This document shows, piece by piece, positions 22,455 through 33,052 of a stretch of DNA of 64,000 bases. Every line of letters starts with the position of its first letter. Position 1 is the first letter of the stretch. Source of the DNA: Aurifilum marmelostoma (taxonomy: Eukaryota; Ascomycota; Sordariomycetes; Diaporthales; Cryphonectriaceae); NCBI GenBank assembly GCA_027559495.1, contig JAMXSV010000026.1, positions 558,001-622,000 of the forward strand. Reading direction: 5' to 3'. The position numbers and the translations under genes were made by a program. Below the pieces are notes generated by a model. That model saw nothing but the letters and a program-made list of their open reading frames with translations. It had not been told where the DNA came from and ran no database searches.

Positions 22455-23013
22455 CAAGCTTGGAGCACTCAGCAACATTTCTGCTCAGCCAACAGTTTTG
22501 AATCTGAGCTAGCCTGGCCTGTCGATATCGAGACTCGAGAAGTTGAAGGCATTCTTCAAGAGGTTTATAGCCCGTGTTGCACAGGAAATCAGGTCGTTAC
22601 GCTATGGGTTTCGGGTCGCTTTCCGCGGACGCTGGCATCTCTCATCCCTATCCCTCAATTGTGTAATACCCACAATTCTCCTAGCGACCTTGTGGAGGTA
22701 GCCAAGTTGGTAGTGCCACCAAAGCAAATAGACAAAGGAGTGGAACTGTCGAATCTGGATGTGCGGCAGTCGACGATGGTAAGTACGTATACGCTGCCAT
22801 AGTATTATTTTCGAGTGTGTGCACGCGTGTGAGATGTGCCGCTGTGGTTCACGTCAACCCCTCCCCCTCCCTCCCCCCTCTCTGCCTCATCATGCGGTGG
22901 CGTTTACAACCTGTGCTTCGCTGTTTCAGAAACTTAAGGGAAGATGCCTCGAGCCTCGGTGTCACACATTGTCGAAATTTCCCCGAGTTGGCGCCATTAG
23001 CGTCAGGGGATAG
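22455..23013 (+). CDS. Candidate 3' exons of an unrecognised small gene
   Basis: A 108-codon stretch (22455-22778) has no stop and reads like protein, for example WPVDIETREVEGILQEVY and then VELSNLDVRQSTM. It ends exactly at a consensus GTAAGT donor. A pyrimidine-rich tract with TTTCAG precedes 22930, where the same phase continues for 27 codons to TAG at 23011-23013. No in-frame ATG precedes the first part, so an upstream exon is needed. The open frame 22055-22501 in another phase is a candidate, possibly spliced from about 22342, but I could not settle the join. No family is recognised. It may be a decayed gene. Confidence 0.25.
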
Positions 23014-24112
23014 GATTCCGACAATAGCTCCGTATTACTGTACTGAAAGAGGAGAAGACAGTATGAGACTGACTCCTGCTAAAAGTGTCTCTGGGCGAGG
23101 GTAATTGTCTCTTCGGAGCCGGCGCAGCCTGGCCAGGTTCTCCCTCAAGGTTAATTGTATGAGTAGGGTACAAATAGTAAGACTAGCATCGGCCGATCAA
23201 CCGATCTTGTTCACCAACACTGAATGACGGCTCGGTTTCACTTCCGGCCTTGTCATGTTGTGGGGAAAGTGACGGGGCCATCTGGCAATATCAAGTCTAG
23301 TCAACCTCGATTTCAATCGCTTGTGGGCCCACCATTATCAGACGAAAAAATTGCGAGCGACTTTTGCTCCTGTGCAATGGGGGAGCCGGCAAGTGGAGGC
23401 GTTTACTGCAGAGACAAAGGCCGCGTGCCCTGTTCCGGGCCCTGTACCGACACGAGAAGGGCTGGAAGAATTATCGGTATCGTCCACTGCCACCTTCCCG
23501 TGGCGGCCCTGATCCCAAGTCCAGTAAGTTCCGTTGAAACCATAGTAGCACCACATGAATAATACATGAGTTATAGCATATGATGGTGCTCCATATCAGT
23601 CCAGTCTCCGCCTTCGGTCCACACACCCTCCTCTTTTGGGCACTCAGGCACCGGGGCGGGGGTACAGAAGGGTAGGCATGCAGCGTATGTGCAATGCAGG
23701 TCTGATGCAGCTTGATATAGAGAAAGCTGTCCAAGGAAAGGTTCTGCCTGGAAGCCTACACTCATCTCCTCGTTTCAGCCCATAAATTTCCCACTGCGCC
23801 ACTGCAGCATGGTAGAAGGGGTGAGGTGATGGGGTTATCCTGGACAACCGAAGTTGGTCTTCGTCTGGAACCCAGATCACTGGAACGCCAAGGACTTGAC
23901 TGGGGACAGAGGGAGAAGAAGGAAGAGAAAGGTTGATACCCGTGGTAGCACTCGAGATCCCTTAAATGCCGCCCAGCCCCTGCAACGGGGAAGGGTTCGA
24001 CGTTGCTCATAGAAGCTTTTAGCCAGCCCTTGTCTGTGTCTATCTGCTTCCTCTCTTCTTGCATGAACGCCGTTGAGCCCTCGAGCCAGAGGCTAGGCTC
24101 AGTGCATCCGCG
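23014..24112. other. Intergenic, no supported gene
   Basis: Several overlapping short ORFs on both strands, none with family resemblance. A 112-codon frame at 23224-23562 is the longest on the plus strand and is Cys/Pro-rich without a pattern I know. The last few hundred bases probably carry the promoter of the membrane protein that follows. Confidence 0.5.
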
Positions 24113-26124
24113 ATGCCTGGCATCAACCAGCTACCCGCTGGAGCCGAGTTCGCAGCGGCGATTTCACTGACCTGGGCATCGTCGAGTTGGCTATGTAGCG
24201 TCCTGTTGCTGTGGCTGACGTGGGCGCACCATGAAGGATGGTCGTGTAAGCGATTTCTGTTCTCTTTTTTCAGTTATATGTCCATTTATCATCTGTGCAC
24301 GCTGGAACATAACCCTGAGCTCGCTTCCCGATCACAGATCTGGCCCTCCTCGCCGTATCATCACTCTTCAGCAACACCTTTTCCATCATCCAACAGAGCC
24401 GAGATGTAACTTGGTACACCGACACAGTCACCCAACAATTCCATAATAAACAAAGACTGCCCGCGGACGACCCAGAATTGGCCATAGCTGGCGGGTCTTA
24501 CGGAGTTGATCTGGTCCTGTACTACCTCCGTACGTCCTGGACACCAACCACCTCCATATAGTGGAAGGAGGGCCATTGTCGCTGACACAGGGCGGCAGAG
24601 TACTACTCGTACAATGTGCAAGCCATGCTTGTTATGTTTTGGTATGTTGCTTTCTTATCAATGACATGCATCTCAAAGAAGCGACTCCTGTCTAATAATT
24701 GTCATCCAGGGCCGTGGAGCTTTGTCAATTGACATATCAGGTCGGCGAGCGTCGGAGAATTCGACGTCTTTTTCGAAAGGTCCACTTTGCAGGAAAGTAC
24801 GTTTCGTGGGTGCTGCCCCTGGTCACGATTCTCTGTCTTCGCATCCCTTCTTTGAAAGACAATTTTGTGGCATTCATTCTCATAGCCGATCTACCCTGTA
24901 AGTCGCACCCGTATCGAGGCATAACGCACCACGTCTTCCACTGCAGGCTGCTTTTATTTGAGCTGACAAATCTGAAATTCAGTAATGCTCAGCCTGGCCA
25001 TCTCGAGTTCTCTTATGATAGCGGTTACCTTGCGATATGTCCGATCTAGACAAAAGTTCACACAATGGAGCCCCCGGAAATTCAACTCGGGAAACGGTTC
25101 ACAAGCAGGCCTCAGCTCCCAGACAAGCTCCAAAGGCGCCAGCACTGGAGGAAACAAGGGCCTGTACGATCGCTGGCTCATGGTTCGATTTACGATCGCT
25201 TTCGTCCTTCTTGCGTGAGTTTATCGGGATGAGATCCTTGAGATAAGTGGCGGAAGGCCAGAGCTAACAGCTAGCCACTGTAGCGTCTTCGAGGTCACGA
25301 ATACCCTGTTCCAATTTACGACGCTGAAGAGCAACATCGAGGACTCGAAGGCTTCAGCCCCAGATTTAAGCGTAGGGCGGGCAATCCAGACTCTGTTCTT
25401 GTTCATGCCAGGCACCACACCGGGAATCTTTCTGTACGTCGTTTTCGGCACCACATCGGCTTCTCGACAGAAGGTGGCAGAGTTGATATTTCCCAGGAGG
25501 TGGCGAGGGTCAGGCGCCCATGGCTCAACAAGGGGATGTTGCTCCTTTCTCGGTCGCCACCGCGCCTCGCAAGACGCAGCCGCGCTGTCGGCTTGCGAGG
25601 GTGGTATCGTCGTTGAGAGGTCTCTCGTCATCACTTCAGCCACCCGCACACGTGCATCGCAGCTGTACGATGTGGAGGACTTCTCAGACCCCAGCGAAAT
25701 CTCGCTGAGCGAGATGCCCAAGCGGTCCAACAGCATCAGTATCCAGACCTCCAACATGAAGCCCCTGCCGATGGTCCCAAGGGCGCCGGCGTCGAAATTC
25801 AGCACATCCACGGCGCAATCCTCCTCGAGAGTTCCACCGCGTAAGGCCACCAGCAGTCCTATCCAGGTAGCCGTGGGATTATCTGCCATCGCAGAGAAGA
25901 ACATAGACAGCGAGACGGTAAGCCGGACGAACACGCAGGATTCGTTGCAAGTACCGGATGATTACCACCGGATGGGCCCCGAACACAGTGACGATTCTGG
26001 GCCAATATTGCCCATTCAGAAACCTGAGGTGCGCTTCTCTACCAGAATAGACGTTCTTGATGCTGCCAGAGGTTCAAAGTTATTTGGAAGACAGTCCAAA
26101 AACTTTTCGAGGCCCAGGAAATAG
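24113..26124 (+). CDS. Seven-transmembrane fungal protein (GPCR-like topology)
   Basis: Six exons fit by phase: 24113-24245, 24338-24529, 24599-24641, 24710-24897, 24983-25214, 25284-26124, giving 542 residues. Seven hydrophobic segments are visible: LTWASSSWLCSVLLLWLTW, YLALLAVSSLFSNTFSII, VDLVLYYLQYYSY...MLVMFW, YVSWVLPLVTILCL, FVAFILIADLPLMLSLAI, LMVRFTIAFVLLAVFEV and TLFLFMPGTTPGIFLYVVFG. A Ser-rich tail of about 220 residues, probably cytoplasmic, follows and has acidic patches. This matches, from memory, an uncharacterised fungal family with seven segments and a long tail, which suggests a receptor, but there is no proof of ligand or G-protein coupling. Introns are 68-92 nt. The ORFs on the opposite strand of exon 6 are shadows. 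Confidence 0.82.
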
Positions 26125-26518
26125 CCACCCATATCCAATGACTTTTCTTGTTTTGAAATACTGAAAATGGATTAAAAATGGATTAGGAAAAGAGTCGAGT
26201 TTGGAAAATGGGCGGTTGTCTGATACCCTGTTTTACTATTCAATGTATTTTTGTCTAACAATTATCAACTTGCCTTGTCGCCCATCGTGTAATTATTGTT
26301 ATGATACGGAACTCGTAGATGTGGCAGCACTCGCCAAATGAGTTCAAATAATAGAAGCCTATAGGATATGTCAAGACCTTTTCTTATTCTCAAGGGATGT
26401 GTCCAGTTTATCAGACTGATCAAGATTGATGAATTGCCCCTTTCCCTACTTGGCCGATAATCAGTCTGTTAAGGAGATGTACTATATGACCATTGAAAAA
26501 CCGAATCGCGTTAAGCAA

Positions 26519-26622
26519 GGCACTATAGCCAAGTGGTTACGGCGCTGGCCTGCTAATTACGCAAGTAATTAACAGTTAAGCCAGTCCCTTCGGGGGCGCA
26601 AGTTCGAATCTTGCTGGTGTCG
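26519..26622 (+). tRNA. tRNA-Ser(GCU) with 23-nt intron
   Basis: The cloverleaf folds by hand: acceptor GGCACTA with TGGTGTC, D-arm GCC/GGC, anticodon stem CTGGC/GCCAG, anticodon GCT at 26552-26554 preceded by T33, a long variable arm (CCC-TTC-GGG) as in serine tRNAs, and T-arm GCAAG-TTCGAAT-CTTGC. The intron 26556-26578 lies at the canonical position after nucleotide 37. The internal B box GGTTCGA-like motif (here AGTTCGAATC) is present. It reads AGC/AGU codons. The nearby TFIIIC subunit (55-63 kb) would bind this B box. Confidence 0.95.
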
Positions 26623-26626
26623 TTTT
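26623..26626 (+). terminator. RNA polymerase III terminator of tRNA-Ser
   Basis: TTTT follows the discriminator base G directly, the minimal Pol III stop signal. Confidence 0.85.
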
Positions 26627-28684
26627 GCTCTTTCTTGCCGACGTTCGCAGTTGTATTTGACTCTGAAATTTATTTTTGCTTAAGATCCTCAGTCTTTATA
26701 TCTAGGTCTCGATGAAAGTTGGTGCTGCACTTGAAAGGCACTCAACTGTGCATGTACTGGAACTAAACAATTTACCACTAGGGAGGGTCACACTCAGGGT
26801 TTGGGTTTGTCTTCGTTGGCTTTGATTTTGTTATCCTTAAGGAGGCCCAGAGCAAATGGCCTGGCCTCAAGGCCTAGAATAAGGGCCAAATAGGTCTCAG
26901 ACCCTCTTGGCAATCCTTTCACATGGGAAAACCTAGCTCCTGCCACGTGGTGTCAGAGTGCACAGCCCTTCTAAATATGCATTCTGACAACTTCAGTCCC
27001 TTGCAGTTTTAGGCCCAAAGTTAGGCCAGAATATAATGAGAACTATTTCACAAAGAAATTAATATATTATTAGATAATTAAACTGGTCATCGCCTTGTTA
27101 CCTGCATTAGCTGTTGTAGGATTCTTCTTTGGCAGGTCCAGCATTACTGGCATTTGAATGCTGGTCATTGGCGATTTTGACCACATACTAGGCCGAGTCG
27201 ACATTGACGATAGGTTGAAACTTCGTATAAATTCCAGCCTCCCTACCGCGCCTGCATACTTGACCATCGCTGTTGGAGCTAAGGTGCGCCTTACCTGAAT
27301 AGCAAAGATGTAGTTAATCCGGGGATGGTACAATATGCCAAGAATGAGGGTGATTCTGCGGATGAGAAAATCTGTCATTTCGGTACTCCCTGGTTCTGTC
27401 AGTCCTGTTGCTTGTTTATTAAGTAAATAGGTGGATTCAGAATCCGTTTATAATGTTCTTTGTATTATACAATCTTCTTGTGTCAAGCCAGGTTTGCTGC
27501 TCTCTGCACTCTGGGGCGCCTGTGGTATGATGATGTTGATGAGGACGGTGAATTTGCATAGTAGAAAACGCTTATATCGAGGTATATAAGCAGCTTTATA
27601 AGGTCATATTTATGGGTAATTTTCATGTGGTCTGCGAAACATTGTACCATTTTTTGAAAACCTCCGAGGCTTAATTGGTAAATAGATGGCTATGCACTAG
27701 TCTATGTATTGTTGCCTTGTGATAATCATTCGGCTTTTGATTCAGGTTAATGTCTGTTACTATTTTGTAACTGGGTGTAGATAGAAAGGAGGGGTTTTTT
27801 TTTTTTATTTTTATTTTTTAGAAAAAATTGTTTTCCATTGTAAGCTTGTCTCTTTAAAAATGGAGAAAAAAGAGAAGAGAAAGATTCAAATGGAATGCCA
27901 TCTATAAATCTCCCTTGTAAATGGTGGTATTGAGTGGTAGAATAAGGCAATATCAGCGTGTGAGAGTATAGGCATGGCGAGCTCATGTAAGTAGGACCCA
28001 GGCACAATTCTAAAAAATGAGTGCATGTCACAGCCGCGGCCTATCAGCGTGGATACATAAATATAAATCCTTGCCCCGTTTCTTTGGGGAGGGGGGGGTT
28101 CCCCCGACGCTGTGGGCGGTCTTAGCTGTAAGCTGACACGGGCGACCGCCAACAGGTCCCGGCCAATGTCTCTATACATAGTCTGATTGATTAACAATCT
28201 CACCCGGATGGTGTAGTTGGTCCGACCGCTCGGTCAGGCTTAAAAAAAGTCCAAGCAAAGCAAGGAAGAAAGAGGCAAAGGTAAGAAGAGAAAACGACCA
28301 TAGGGCAAAAGCACCGCCGGCGCGCACACGCACGAGAGGACGCTGTTGGCCCACACCCGGCCGCGAGTCTGACGAGATCCATGTAGCTGGTGTCGTTTCA
28401 GAAAGCCCACCAGGATTAGAAAAGATGTTGCTTACACAAATAAGGCTGGTAATCTATGGGCGCCAAAACAGTCGCGGCAGAGATAATATGATTGATGCAA
28501 ATACAAATATGCACGTCGGTAGCTCACGATCACACTTCTATCAACCACCACCACCACCGCACATCACCACTCCTCAATTCCATCCACCTTTTTCTCGGTC
28601 TGCCTCGCAGCTCAGGATCGTCTTCACGCTCAACAGAACATTCTCAAAATTTTCGACCTCACTTTTACCTCCACCGTACTCAAA
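26627..28684. other. Intergenic, no supported gene
   Basis: No family is recognised. A 102-codon minus-strand frame (27070-27378) is the longest and lacks convincing features. There are T-rich runs near 27796-27820 and a G run near 28090. The last 150 bases before 28685 are CA/CT-rich and look like the promoter and 5' leader of the small secreted peptide. Confidence 0.5.
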
Positions 28685-28831
28685 ATGCGTGCTACTATCT
28701 TCCTCACCGCTGTTGTCGCCAGCCTGATGAGTGCGACCACCGCTCTGCCCATTGAGCAGAGGGTGCACGGCATCGTTCCCCACCGCCAGGGCGCCCACGA
28801 ACTGCACCAGCGCGCCATTCCCCGCTTTTAA
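28685..28831 (+). CDS. Small secreted peptide, 48 residues
   Basis: The frame starts MRATIFLTAVVASLMSATTA, a textbook signal peptide: Arg, a hydrophobic core and small residues before a likely cut near ALP. It ends in a 28-residue His/Arg-rich mature part (VHGIVPHRQGAHELHQRAI) with no Cys. The start is in a strong fungal context (CTCAAAATGC), C/T-rich leader DNA precedes it, and third positions are strongly C-biased, as in expressed fungal genes. Function is unknown. It could be a secreted effector-like or antimicrobial-like peptide, or a precursor, but no conserved motif supports any of these. A longer spliced form continuing past 28831 cannot be excluded. Confidence 0.5.
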   Translation: MRATIFLTAVVASLMSATTALPIEQRVHGIVPHRQGAHELHQRAIPRF

Positions 28832-30355
28832 AGTGCCCGTCGCGGACCTGGAACGCCATCTAGACTGTCCAGGTGTTGATCATGGGCACCTTCGGAATCG
28901 ATTTCACTGTGACTTCTATGAGGTATCCGCACGACACAGCGAGATTTTCAGTCAACCAATTCTCATCTACATTTCAATCTCCAATTGGACCTCGGTGGAA
29001 ATGTCTAGTAAAGGCATCCATTCAACCTCGGGCGGATCTCATTTTCCTACGGGCCTTGTCGCTTCTAGGGCCGGTCAAGCCAGCTTATTTCTTTTCTTGT
29101 TTTACACTTCTCTTCTTTCCAACCATTTTATCTTTCGGGTTTAATTACAATTATATCCTGAAAGTCTTTTAGATTTTGGCGTTTTGTTCTGGAAACAGTA
29201 CCATTTGCAAAATGAGTACTTGATTGTTTGTTAGCAAGGAGGTGTTCTGGAGGAAGGGGATCGGGGGGGGGGGGACGCCGTGGCAATTTATACATCAGAG
29301 GGTACACTGTATTTTTTCGCCTGTTATTTTCGCACTGCTTTCAAGATTAGGCGATTGGGCGGCTCTTTATACAAGCACCGTACATTTGATATTTTAGACC
29401 TTCTGTTCAACATGTTGCGTGCCTGAGGGTCCTTGTCTTGGTTTCATATTTTGCCGCCTTGTCATTCATACTGCATTGACTTCATATCGACCTCAGTGGC
29501 TTAAAACCTGTTCGCTTCTACAACACAGGCTTTCTGAACGGGAACTTTGTATAACACGAGAAATGAATGACGCTACCCGTGTGACATGTGGCAGGCGGAT
29601 GCTGGGGGCACGCTCCGCTGCCTAAGTACTTGTGTACATAAGTAACATATTTGAGGCGCCAAGGTTGTGGCCTCCAGTCCAGCCACGAAGCCCTAATGGT
29701 TCAAGCCCAGGACGTTACATCCCTGCAGGACCTCGAAAAGTGGTGACGTCTTCTACTAGATGGTCAACCAGGCAGGCGGAAGGAGGATGGAAGGCGCATA
29801 TTTTTTTTTTTTTGGTTGTTTTTTTCCCTTCTTTTCCCCGGGTTACGGCCTCGGCAAGATAGTATTCATGGACGTCCATGTGGTCCGATGTCCGAGTAAT
29901 CCCTCGCAGGTCTAAAGTAGTGCGGGCCGGGAAATGCAAAGACTCGGGCAACCTTCGTTACTTGTAAAGCCTGCCCCGAGATAATTTGTACTCCGTAGCC
30001 GATGAGGACATTGGGGTGACAATCGAGATGTCTGACTGTCTCGGATGGCAGAAGCTCGGACATCATCATTGTGACATGCTGACCCCCCCTTTAGTCAGAA
30101 AAAGAGGCGTATCGAGGACATATAAATGATTGGCCCCTCTGGTTCTTGTGTGATGATAATGATGAGGAGCGACTCCTGTCTTTTCATCACTCTGATCAAC
30201 AGTCTAGAGGATAATCGCCCATCTATCGAATTACATAAAATCTCAACATCGACCAGAATCCACACACAGCGCAAAAAAAAAAAAAAAAAAAAAATCAAAT
30301 CTTCCCCCCCCCAGTCAACGACACAACCATAGTCTCAGCACCTCCCCACCCTATC
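28832..30355. other. Intergenic with homopolymer runs
   Basis: No supported gene. It contains a G run near 29265, a T run near 29801, and a poly-A of about 23 followed by a C run (30272-30313) just upstream of the monooxygenase. These pyrimidine and purine runs are common in fungal promoters. Confidence 0.5.
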
Positions 30356-31660
30356 ATGGCTCCTCTTAAGGTCCTCATTGTCGGCGGGGGCATCAGCGGC
30401 CCAGCGCTGGGCTACTGGCTGTCCAAGCTCGACTGCGACGTCACAATCGTGGAGCGCAGCCCAGACCTGCGCGCCTCGGGTCAGCAGATTGATATTCGCG
30501 GCCAGGCGCTCACCACCATGCGCAGGATGGGCCTGGAGCCAGCCGTTAGGGAGAAGGTCGTCAGGGAGCATGGCCTGAAGTTTATCGACGAAAAAGGCAA
30601 CGTCAAGGCTCTCTTCGAGGCCAACCTGTCAGGCAAGGGCAAGCAGAGTTTTACTGCCGAATTCGAGATCATGCGCGGCGACCTGGTCCGGATTCTCTAT
30701 GCCGCCACCAAGGACAAATGCACCTATATATTCGGCACCACGGTTGAGGATTTTGAGCAGCGAGGTGACGGCGTGACAGTCAAGCTGTCGAACGGGACGG
30801 AGGGCAACTATGACCTTCTTGTTGGCGCGGACGGGCAGAACTCGAGGACGAGGAGAAAACTGCTCGGCCTCGGCGCGGAGGAGCCCTTCCACGACCTGAA
30901 GCTGTTCGTCAGCTACTTCACTGTGCCCAAGACAGAGAGTGACGAGAACTATGCCAGGGTGCTGCTGCTGCCCCGTCGCCGCCTCATCGCGACCAGAGTC
31001 GATAACCCAAAGACCATGCAGGTCTACCTCGGCATTTTAGACCCCAATGATGAGCTCAAGGAACTGGAGGAGGCAATGAAGGCCGGCGACGCCGTGATGC
31101 AGAAGCAGATCTATGCAGACCACTTCCGAGGGGCAGGCTGGGAAGTTCCCAGGCTGATGGACGGCATGTTGAACTTCACAGAGGCAGATGACTTCTACAG
31201 CCAAAAGATTGGCCAGGTCAAGATGTCTAGCTGGAGCAAAGGTCGGGTGGTGCTCCTGGGCGATGCCGGCTACTGTCCCTCCCCCGTCAGTGGCCTCGGC
31301 ACGTCTCTTGGGCTCATCGGCCCGTACGTGCTCGCCGGCGAGATCTCGAAACAACTCAACCAGAAGCCTGCGTCGCAAGACCATGGTCGTGCCGTCGACT
31401 CGGCGCTTGAATCGTACGAGACGATATTCCGGCCCTTTGTCACGCGGTGCCAGAAGCTGCGCCCAGGCGTGCCCGCCATCGCGTATTCTGAGGGCGAATG
31501 GGGAGTATGGTTACGGCGGTTTCTCCTCGGCTTGATTTCAACGCTGCGATTGTATAAGCTCTTTGAGCAATTCTCGTCCGATGATATGGGAGGCGGGTGG
31601 AAGCTGCCAGATTACCCTGAACTAAAGTACACATCCACAGCCACAAATGGCACAGATTGA
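30356..31660 (+). CDS. FAD-dependent monooxygenase (PHBH/TetX-like)
   Basis: Flavoprotein hydroxylase that would use NAD(P)H and O2 to oxidise an aromatic or similar small molecule in the cytosol. It is a single-exon 434-residue protein, about the family norm. The Rossmann FAD fingerprint VLIVGGGISGPALGYWL is at residues 6-22 (GxGxxG at 10-15). VERS with an acidic residue that should bind ribose is near 36-39, the DG motif LLVGADGQNSRTRR is near 153-166, and the second FAD motif GRVVLLGDAGYCPSP is near 296-310. No signal peptide or membrane segment is seen. The start is the first ATG, in a CCTATCATGG context. Relatives occur in fungal secondary-metabolite and detoxification loci, but no biosynthetic cluster surrounds this one. 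The substrate is unknown. Confidence 0.9.
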   Translation: MAPLKVLIVGGGISGPALGYWLSKLDCDVTIVERSPDLRASGQQIDIRGQALTTMRRMGLEPAVREKVVREHGLKFIDEKGNVKALFEANLSGKGKQSFTAEFEIMRGDLVRILYAATKDKCTYIFGTTVEDFEQRGDGVTVKLSNGTEGNYDLLVGADGQNSRTRRKLLGLGAEEPFHDLKLFVSYFTVPKTESDENYARVLLLPRRRLIATRVDNPKTMQVYLGILDPNDELKELEEAMKAGDAVMQKQIYADHFRGAGWEVPRLMDGMLNFTEADDFYSQKIGQVKMSSWSKGRVVLLGDAGYCPSPVSGLGTSLGLIGPYVLAGEISKQLNQKPASQDHGRAVDSALESYETIFRPFVTRCQKLRPGVPAIAYSEGEWGVWLRRFLLGLISTLRLYKLFEQFSSDDMGGGWKLPDYPELKYTSTATNGTD

Positions 31661-32246
31661 CAAGGGATGACCTTGTTGTGGTTTTCAGTTAATGATTGAA
31701 GGGGGTTATGGGTTCAATTTGAATGAGTCCGCCAGTGTGTGTTGCCTTTATGAGTCTGGGCAGGATCTGGAAGGTGGTCTCTCTCCTTGTTTGCTTATCT
31801 TTCTTCATAGGGTATAATATGGACCAGGTAGCAAGCAATGTGTTTGTCAATATTGGTGCTATGCACAAAGCCCATGACTGCTTAAATGTTTGTCTGAGTC
31901 GACATGTTCTCGTTTGATCAATGACTCAATTTTCGGGCAGCTCTCGGACAAACTGGAACCAGTCTGATGATGCGTAATCAGCATGTGGCGAGTGCACCTT
32001 TTGCAAATCAGCCAACAAAGATATAGCAGAAGGGCAGCTTCGCCTGTCTGACCCTGTTCGCATGCCTCATGATGGTCGCCTTCACTATCATTGACTGACA
32101 TTTCTTATATCCTCACCAGTAGGGTTCCTATGACCCTATTTACTTCTCAACATGTCTTCATGTATCTATCAAAAATTGTTATTGCTGCTGTTGTCTTGAA
32201 TTTACACCCTTGCCTACCCCTACACCAGTTTTGATAGTGCAGAACA
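31661..32246. other. Intergenic, no supported gene
   Basis: 3' region of the monooxygenase and upstream region of the small membrane protein. Only short non-family ORFs are present. Confidence 0.5.
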
Positions 32247-32555
32247 ATGCTGTCTATATCAGCGAAAAGGAACAACACCTCGGATGGCAATGGCATCAAC
32301 CCTGCCTGGCTCTCTGTGGCTATAATGATTCCCATTGTAGTCACGATTGCTCTATTCTGTTGCTATTGCAGTTGTCGGATGCGCCATGACAAAGACCTAG
32401 CTGATGTAAAGGTAATTGATGACTGACCAGTTATTGTCTACACGATTCCTTCCAATGCCAGGTCTCAACTCACGTGGATTAACCTCGAGCAGGCAGAGGA
32501 GATGCAGCGCCAGTGGCCCGGTCCAAGTGATCAGGTCGAGTTCTCGGAGTGCTAG
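32247..32555 (+). CDS. Small single-pass membrane protein, 75 residues
   Basis: Two exons, 32247-32411 and 32493-32555, join in phase 0 through an 81-nt intron with donor GTAATT, branch-like TTAAC and acceptor GAGCAG. The protein has a short hydrophilic start (MLSISAKRNNTSDG), one transmembrane helix (WLSVAIMIPIVVTIALF), a juxtamembrane Cys cluster CCYCSCRMR and a charged tail ending QVEFSEC. The Cys cluster next to a basic stop-transfer segment suggests palmitoylation. An earlier acceptor at 32461 would end the protein after six more residues. No family is recognised. The hydrophobic helix, the positive-inside rule and clean splice phase are the support. Confidence 0.5.
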
Positions 32556-33052
32556 ATGAGCTGGGGCTAATTACTGGCAATAAACATCTATTGATTAATG
32601 ATTCCGGCGATGTGGAGGGGCCTCTGGTGAGTCCATGCGTGAAGCTCGCACTCTTCCTCGTTTTCTTGTTTCCTTGGAATTCTGAGTTAGTAGTTTAATG
32701 ATGTTTTGAAGTGTCATCAGGCGCATTTGGACTTGCAGCTGCTACCAAGTGCATCGCTGCTGCCTACAGCAAGATTTGCATTGCTTGCAGGACTCCTTTC
32801 CACTGTGTTATCACAGGAAAGAACGACCCGTACATATAACTGACTTTCTAAGATCCAAGGTTTGTTGAGACACACAGTTCCCGGTCCGTGGTTTTCTGCA
32901 GCACACACAAGCTCACCAGAGTATTACGCAGTTTCAGCATTTCGCACCGCTCGGATAGCATTAATTCGTCCCTCTGCCCCCGGTCTCTCGACCTTAATTA
33001 TCAATAACCCAAGTACCATCCATCCCAGATTCAGCAGCACATCCTTTTCAGC

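Noticed and set aside
25221..25934. 237-codon minus-strand ORF
   Set aside because: It is antisense to the last exon of the seven-TM gene, whose splice phase and transmembrane segments explain the region.
28425..28755. 100- and 87-codon plus-strand ORFs
   Set aside because: They cover the leader and body of the 48-residue secreted peptide in other frames and lack its signal peptide and codon bias.
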